Shown here: positions 59,618 to 64,000 of the stretch, one piece after another | Position numbering within the stretch: position 1 is the stretch's first letter | Layout of the letters: each line of letters begins with the position of its first letter | Assembly: GCA_025454405.1 (NCBI GenBank) | Contig: JALOON010000016.1 | Span: forward strand, 1 to 64,000 | Length of the DNA stretch: 64,000 nt | Direction: 5' to 3' | Source: Oscillatoriaceae cyanobacterium Prado104 | GTDB lineage: Bacteria > Cyanobacteriota > Cyanobacteriia > Cyanobacteriales > Microcoleaceae | Position numbers and translations under genes: made by a program | Notes under the pieces: model-generated | What the model was told of the DNA's origin: nothing | What the model saw: the letters and a program-made list of their open reading frames with translations, nothing else | Database searches by the model: none

Positions 59618-60664
59618 TTGTCTCAATCCTATCGAGTTGCCATTTTAGGAGCCACCGGGGCTGTCGGCACCGAACTGCTCGAACTGCTGCAAACCCGCAA
59701 TTTTCCAGTATCTGACTTGAAGCTGCTGGCTTCGGAACGTTCTGCAGGCACTACTTTGCCCTTTGGCGGGGAAAATCTGCCGGTCGAAGCCGTAGGAGAG
59801 CGATCGTTCGATAAGGTAGACTTGGTTCTAGCCTCAGCGGGCGGCTCGACTTCCAAAACCTGGGCGCACAAAGCTGTCGCGGCCGGTGCGGTGGTGATTG
59901 ACAATTCCAGCGCTTTCCGCATGGAACCGAACGTACCGCTAGTGGTGCCGGAAGTCAATCCCGAAGCAGCCCGCAATCACCGAGGGATAATTGCCAATCC
60001 CAACTGCACGACAATTTTGATGGCGGTGGCTGTGTGGCCGCTGCACCAAGCCAAGCCGGTCAAGCGGATCGTGGTGGCTACTTACCAGTCGGCCAGCGGG
60101 GCAGGCGCGAGGGCAATGGAGGAAATGAAAGCTCAAGCAAGGGCAATTTTGCAGGGAGGAACTCCCGAAACAAAAATATTTCCCTATCCCTTAGCATTTA
60201 ATTTGTTTCCGCACAACACCCCGATTAACGATTTGGGGTACTGCGAGGAAGAAATGAAAATGATTAACGAAACTCGGAAAATATTTGGCACGAACGAGAT
60301 TGCTATTTCGCCAACTTGCGTGCGGGTTCCCGTACTTCGGGCGCACTCGGAAGCGATTAATCTAGAATTTGCAGAGCCTTTGAGCGCGATCGAGGCGCGG
60401 GAAATTTTAAACCGGGCAAAAGGGGTTAAGCTGGTAGAAGACTGGAAAGCTAATTATTTCCCGATGCCTGCAGAGGCTAGCGGTAAGGATGAGGTGTTGG
60501 TAGGGCGGATTCGCCAAGATATTTCTCACCCTTGCGGTTTAGAAATGTGGCTGAGCGGCGATCAAATTCGCAAAGGGGCAGCTTTAAATGCGGTGCAGAT
60601 AGCCGAGTTGCTGGCAGAAAAAAATTGGCTGCAAGTCCCGACAGCAAGTGCTGCTAATGCGTAG
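59618..60664 (+). CDS. asd: Aspartate-semialdehyde dehydrogenase
   Basis: A 348-residue enzyme forming aspartate semialdehyde for lysine, threonine and methionine synthesis. The start is taken at TTG 59618, as GGAGGA lies 7 nt upstream and MSQSYRVAILGATGAVGTEL is the conserved start; the TTG at 59603 lies in the ribosome-binding site itself. The cofactor motif is GATGAVG, the catalytic Cys is in NPNCTTI, and the substrate-binding stretch SPTCVRVPVLRAHSEAI is intact. It heads the cyanobacterial asd-dapA-rnj cluster, here split by a TnpB remnant. Confidence 0.95.
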   Translation: MSQSYRVAILGATGAVGTELLELLQTRNFPVSDLKLLASERSAGTTLPFGGENLPVEAVGERSFDKVDLVLASAGGSTSKTWAHKAVAAGAVVIDNSSAFRMEPNVPLVVPEVNPEAARNHRGIIANPNCTTILMAVAVWPLHQAKPVKRIVVATYQSASGAGARAMEEMKAQARAILQGGTPETKIFPYPLAFNLFPHNTPINDLGYCEEEMKMINETRKIFGTNEIAISPTCVRVPVLRAHSEAINLEFAEPLSAIEAREILNRAKGVKLVEDWKANYFPMPAEASGKDEVLVGRIRQDISHPCGLEMWLSGDQIRKGAALNAVQIAELLAEKNWLQVPTASAANA

Positions 60665-60833
60665 CAGAAAACAACGCATTTGGGAATAGAAAAAGAGGAT
60701 TTTAGATAAAAATTTAAAATCTAAAATCGCAACTTTAAAATCTCACATCACAAGTCTATAATCGGAGTACGCCTTAAGTGCCAAATAGTTTGCTAAACTT
60801 ATCAATGGTTAGTTGTCAAGAGAAGGTTTAACC

Positions 60834-61299
60834 ATGTTTGCCGTCAAGCGAGCGCTCAAATTGAATGACAAAGAAGCGACCTTAATGGCAAAACACGCAG
60901 GATTTCGGCGTGTAGTATTTAACATGGGATTGAGCTTGCGAGTTCAAATGTACGGTGAAAGTGAGTTTTCCGACTCAAAAGTCATCAACGAAGTCAAGAA
61001 AGTTCTGACAAACCATGTCAAGAAACAACCTGAATGCGCTTGGATGAATCAGTTGTCTTCTCGTGTTTACCAGAATGCATCGATGGTTTCCCAGTCATAA
61101 GATTTGTGCCAATTGCGGGCACAAAAAAGAGATGCCTTTGCAATCGAGGACTTACGATTGCCCCAATTGCGGCGTGTCGATCGACCGCGATTTAATTGCC
61201 AGTTTAAATATTTTAAATTGGGAACCCTCGGCAGCCAGGGGGATAGCCTGCTTATCTTGGGATGGTCGGCCACCCAACAGCGCAGGAAGTGAGTTCTGA
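60834..61299 (+). pseudogene. Deleted TnpB (IS200/IS605 family) gene
   Basis: The first 80 codons match the TnpB N terminus (MFAVKRALKLNDKEATLMAKHAGFRR, then MNQLSSRVYQN). At about 61083 the frame shifts into the C-terminal part: RWFPSHKICANCGHKKEM and YDCPNCGVSIDRDLIASLNIL, which are the four-Cys zinc finger and the last RuvC Asp. The central RuvC I/II region, about 250 residues, is missing. It has a normal ribosome-binding stretch (AGAAGG). This is an inactive internally deleted derivative; no TnpA is nearby. Confidence 0.85.
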
Positions 61300-61306
61300 A
61301 TTTTGG

Positions 61307-61322
61307 CTAAAGATGGCTTTAG
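61307..61322 (+). other. Hairpin at the right end of the TnpB remnant
   Basis: CTAAAG-ATGG-CTTTAG forms a perfect 6-bp stem just after the TnpB stop and before dapA. Position and size suit the right-end hairpin of an IS200/IS605 element or the 3' part of its guide (omega) RNA; which of the two is uncertain. Confidence 0.4.
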
Positions 61323-61355
61323 TTAAGTTTGGGTAAGTTTTATGGAGCAGAAAGT

Positions 61356-62249
61356 GTGGTAAAGTTTGGAAGGGTTCTGACTGCAACAATAACGCCGTTT
61401 AAGGAAGACGGCAGCGTTAACTATGCAGTAGCAGAAAAGTTGGCAGTTCATTTGGCCGATCGCGGTAGCGATAGCCTGGTAGTGTGTGGCACGACTGGCG
61501 AATCTCCTACTCTGACATGGGATGAAGAGTACGAGTTATTCCAGGTAATCCAAAAGGCAGTAGCCGGTAAAGCAAAGGTAATAGCAGGAGCTGGTTCTAA
61601 TTCTACTGCCGAGGCGATCGAAGCTACAAAAAAAGCAGCTAAACTTGGATTGGACGGCTGCTTGCAAGTAGTTCCTTATTACAACAAACCGCCCCAAGAA
61701 GGTTTGTACGAACATTTTCGGGCGATCGCGCTATCTGCTCCAGAATTGCCTATAATGTTATATAACATCCCCGGTCGAACCGGTCAGAATATGTTGCCGG
61801 AAACGGTGGCTAAATTGGCAGAAATCCCCAATATTGTAGCCGTAAAAGAAGCCAGTGGCAATTTGGACCAAGCCAGCCAAATTCGACTCTTGACACCCCC
61901 TGAATTTGCCATATATTCTGGAGATGATTCCCTAACTTTGCCGATGTTGGCAGTAGGAGCCTCTGGTGTAGTTAGCGTAGCCAGCCATCTGGTGGGAGAG
62001 CAACTGCAACAGATGATCTCAGCTTTCGAGACCGGTCAAGTACAAGTCGCTACTCAGATTCACTTGCAACTTTTTGACCTGTTTAAAGCTCTTTTTCTCA
62101 CCACAAATCCCATTCCTGTCAAGGCAGCTCTGAAACTTCAAGGCTGGGATGTAGGTTCCACCCGTCCGCCCCTGTGCGAGCCCTCCCCTGAGGTGATTCA
62201 AAAGCTAAAGGACGTACTGAGCAAGTTACCCGCCTTATCGGCTAGCTAG
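61356..62249 (+). CDS. dapA: Dihydrodipicolinate synthase
   Basis: A 297-residue enzyme condensing aspartate semialdehyde with pyruvate in the lysine/peptidoglycan branch. GTG 61356 gives [21 protein letters not shown], the family start, with GGAG 8 nt upstream. The Schiff-base Lys is in [10 protein letters not shown], the Tyr in [12 protein letters not shown], and [11 protein letters not shown] binds the substrate. An in-frame TTG at 61329 would add nine residues from the mobile-element border. It is functionally coupled to asd, but the deleted TnpB now supplies its 5' flank. Confidence 0.93.
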   Translation: MVKFGRVLTATITPFKEDGSVNYAVAEKLAVHLADRGSDSLVVCGTTGESPTLTWDEEYELFQVIQKAVAGKAKVIAGAGSNSTAEAIEATKKAAKLGLDGCLQVVPYYNKPPQEGLYEHFRAIALSAPELPIMLYNIPGRTGQNMLPETVAKLAEIPNIVAVKEASGNLDQASQIRLLTPPEFAIYSGDDSLTLPMLAVGASGVVSVASHLVGEQLQQMISAFETGQVQVATQIHLQLFDLFKALFLTTNPIPVKAALKLQGWDVGSTRPPLCEPSPEVIQKLKDVLSKLPALSAS

Positions 62250-62541
62250 ACGTGCAAGAAGTAGTTTTCAGACAACTAAATATTGGTTGTCGCCAATCAT
62301 CCGTCATCAATCATTAGCTGTTGCAGTTATTAGCAAATAGCCGAAGATTGAAGATTGAAGGCGGGAGACAACTGACTGTAGGGGAGAGTAAAACCCGCAG
62401 GGGAGTTTTCCAGCAATAATAAATATATTTTGGAAAAAATCGCCCGTACCAAAAAACAGCAGACCATCGACGAAAAACAAAAAAAGACAGTCAACAAACA
62501 ACAGTCAACAGACAAAAAACCATAACTAACAAATGATAAGC
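62250..62541. repeat. Spacer with GTCAACAGAC-type short repeats
   Basis: GAAGATTGAAGATTGAAG (62343-62360) and AGTCAACAAACAACAGTCAACAGAC (about 62489-62513) with no gene. Confidence 0.5.
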
Positions 62542-64000
62542 ATGACCAGAAATACCACCGCACAGGCTCTAAAAATTATTCCCCTCGGCGGACTGCACGA
62601 AATCGGTAAAAACACTTGCATTTTTGAATACGGCGACGAAATCGTTCTTTTAGATGCAGGTTTGGCATTTCCCACAGATGGAATGCACGGGGTAAATATT
62701 GTCCTCCCCGACATGACTTACCTGCGGGAAAACAGCCATAAAATCAAGGGTATGATAGTGACTCACGGTCACGAAGATCATATCGGCGGCATCCCCTATC
62801 ACCTCAAACAATTTGAAATTCCGGTGATGTACGGACCGCGTTTGGCAATGGCTTTGCTAGCAGGAAAACTCGAAGAAGCCGGAGTATCCCACCGCACGGA
62901 ATTGCGGACGGTGAGGCCGCGGGATACCGTCAGAATTGGCAAGAATTTCTTAGTCGAATACATCCGCAACACTCACTCGATGGCCGACAGTTTCACGGTG
63001 GCAATTCACACTCCGGTAGGTGTGGTAATCCACACGGGAGATTTTAAAATTGACCACACTCCCGTAGACGGCGAGCATTTTGATTTCCAAAAGCTGGCGG
63101 AGTACGGCGAAAGAGGCGTATTGTGCTTGATTAGCGATTCCACTAACTCAGAAGTTCCCGGTTTTACTCCATCCGAACGTTCAGTTTATCCGAATTTAGA
63201 CCGGGCGATCGCTCAAGCGACAGGGCGGATCATGGTAACGACTTTTGCATCTTCGGTACACCGACTGCAAATAGTTTTAGAATTGGCGAAAAAACACAAT
63301 CGCTATGTCGGAGTAGTGGGTCGATCGATGTTAAACGTGATCGCTCACGCCCGCAATCTCGGCTACATCAAATGCGAAGATAATGTCTTCAAACCGCTGA
63401 AAGAAATTCGCAATTTGCCGGACGATCGAGTTTTGATTTTAACAACAGGTTCCCAAGGCGAACCGATGTCGGCGATGACTCGGATTGCAAACGGCGAACA
63501 CCACGAACTGAAAATCAGAAAAGGCGATACAGTTATTTTCTCAGCTAACCCAATTCCCGGAAATACGATCGCAGTGGTAAATACGATCGACAAACTGATG
63601 ATGTTGGGAGCAAATGTAATCTACGGACGCGATAAAGGAATTCACGTTTCCGGTCACGGCTGTCAGGAAGACCAAAAATTAATGATTGGGATGACTCGTC
63701 CCAAGTTCTTCTTGCCAGTACACGGCGAACACCGGATGTTAGTCCAGCACTCGAAAACTGCTCAAAGCATGGGCATTCCGGCAGAAAATATGGTGATTAT
63801 CGACAACGGCGATGTCGTAGCGCTGACGGAAAATTCGATCGGAATTGCTGGTAAAGTACCTTCAGGATTGGAATTAGTCGATGCTTCGCGATCGGGCGTA
63901 GTTAAAGAGAACGTGCTCAAAGAACGGCAGCAATTGGCTGGAGATGGTGTCGTCACCGTAGCAGCAGCTTTGAACTGGGAAGGCAAGTTAGTTGCGAAGC
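62542..64000 (+). CDS. rnj: Ribonuclease J (partial at window end)
   Basis: A metallo-beta-lactamase/beta-CASP ribonuclease with endo- and 5'-3' exonuclease activity on RNA. At least 486 residues are visible with the 3' end cut by the window. The metal motif is THGHEDHIGG (HxHxDH), followed by GDFKIDHTPVD and ISDSTNSEVPG. The beta-CASP motifs include TTFASSVHRLQ, TTGSQGEP and VSGHGCQEDQKLM, with a final PVHGEHRML. ATG 62542 is used; ATG 62533 is also in frame. It closes the asd-dapA-rnj cluster. Confidence 0.95.
   Translation, partial: MTRNTTAQALKIIPLGGLHEIGKNTCIFEYGDEIVLLDAGLAFPTDGMHGVNIVLPDMTYLRENSHKIKGMIVTHGHEDHIGGIPYHLKQFEIPVMYGPRLAMALLAGKLEEAGVSHRTELRTVRPRDTVRIGKNFLVEYIRNTHSMADSFTVAIHTPVGVVIHTGDFKIDHTPVDGEHFDFQKLAEYGERGVLCLISDSTNSEVPGFTPSERSVYPNLDRAIAQATGRIMVTTFASSVHRLQIVLELAKKHNRYVGVVGRSMLNVIAHARNLGYIKCEDNVFKPLKEIRNLPDDRVLILTTGSQGEPMSAMTRIANGEHHELKIRKGDTVIFSANPIPGNTIAVVNTIDKLMMLGANVIYGRDKGIHVSGHGCQEDQKLMIGMTRPKFFLPVHGEHRMLVQHSKTAQSMGIPAENMVIIDNGDVVALTENSIGIAGKVPSGLELVDASRSGVVKENVLKERQQLAGDGVVTVAAALNWEGKLVAK

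Overview
The window is cyanobacterial chromosome. HIP1 octamers (GCGATCGC and near variants) are scattered through genes and spacers. The core genes (tig-clpP-clpX, asd-dapA-rnj, dnaX with a DnaX intein, hisA, a DUF3611 protein, a DevA-type ATPase) and the accessory families (Uma2 nucleases, DUF433/DUF5615, CHAT-TPR, filamentous haemagglutinin) are typical of the phylum. The dense dispersed repeats suggest a filamentous, Oscillatoria/Microcoleus-like organism. That last step is inference; no rRNA or other marker is present.

Layout. 0.2-1.2 kb: a small membrane protein and a divergent TetR regulator around a perfect inverted repeat. 1.6-15.3 kb: an accessory block with a two-partner-secretion pore (TpsB), a free-standing DnaX C-terminal-like protein, a two-gene STAND ATPase/TPR pair, a haemagglutinin-type TpsA, a Uma2 nuclease and a TPR-CHAT protein. 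15.5-21.5 kb: a RoxA-like dihaem cytochrome, an SDR, HicAB, an orphan VapB-like antitoxin, an unknown gene and an atypical cytochrome P450. 22-31.4 kb: FAD oxidoreductase, a GH10-like secreted enzyme, DUF2459, hisA, a DUF433/DUF5615 toxin-antitoxin-like pair and a FIST-histidine kinase operon. 31.5-46.2 kb: transporters and stress or envelope genes (FNT, phosphoesterase, lipoprotein, DUF3611, CoiA/GIY-YIG-like protein, PRC-barrel/AvaK, Nramp-like, HAD, AI-2E, GH13, LLM oxidoreductase, DUF1206). 46.7-50.6 kb: SLH protein, a MITE-like element, a broken Uma2, devA. 51.2-64 kb: dnaX with intein, EamA, then the tig-clpP-clpX and asd-dapA-rnj housekeeping clusters, with a deleted TnpB between asd and dapA.

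The most striking object is inside dnaX. A 430-residue intein (51563-52852) sits directly after the Walker B acidic residues. Its splicing blocks are in frame with dnaX, but a two-motif LAGLIDADG homing endonuclease with N-terminal zinc-finger-like motifs is encoded on the same strand in the -1 frame (51790-52797), overprinting the middle of the intein. The dnaX frame stays open across all of it. The endonuclease frame has one in-frame TGA at 52366-52368, and the first base of that stop is a silent third position in the dnaX frame.

The spacers carry several repeat families: a composite element ending in an imperfect palindrome (GTTTGTAGTGCGGACTTTAG), AGTTGAC heptamers, AACTCAAA arrays, and a 131-bp MITE-like element inserted into one of the palindromes with an apparent TA duplication. 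In at least six genes the stop codon lies inside repeat sequence, so repeats have reached into gene 3' ends. I saw no rRNA, no convincing tRNA, no CRISPR array and no complete insertion sequence.
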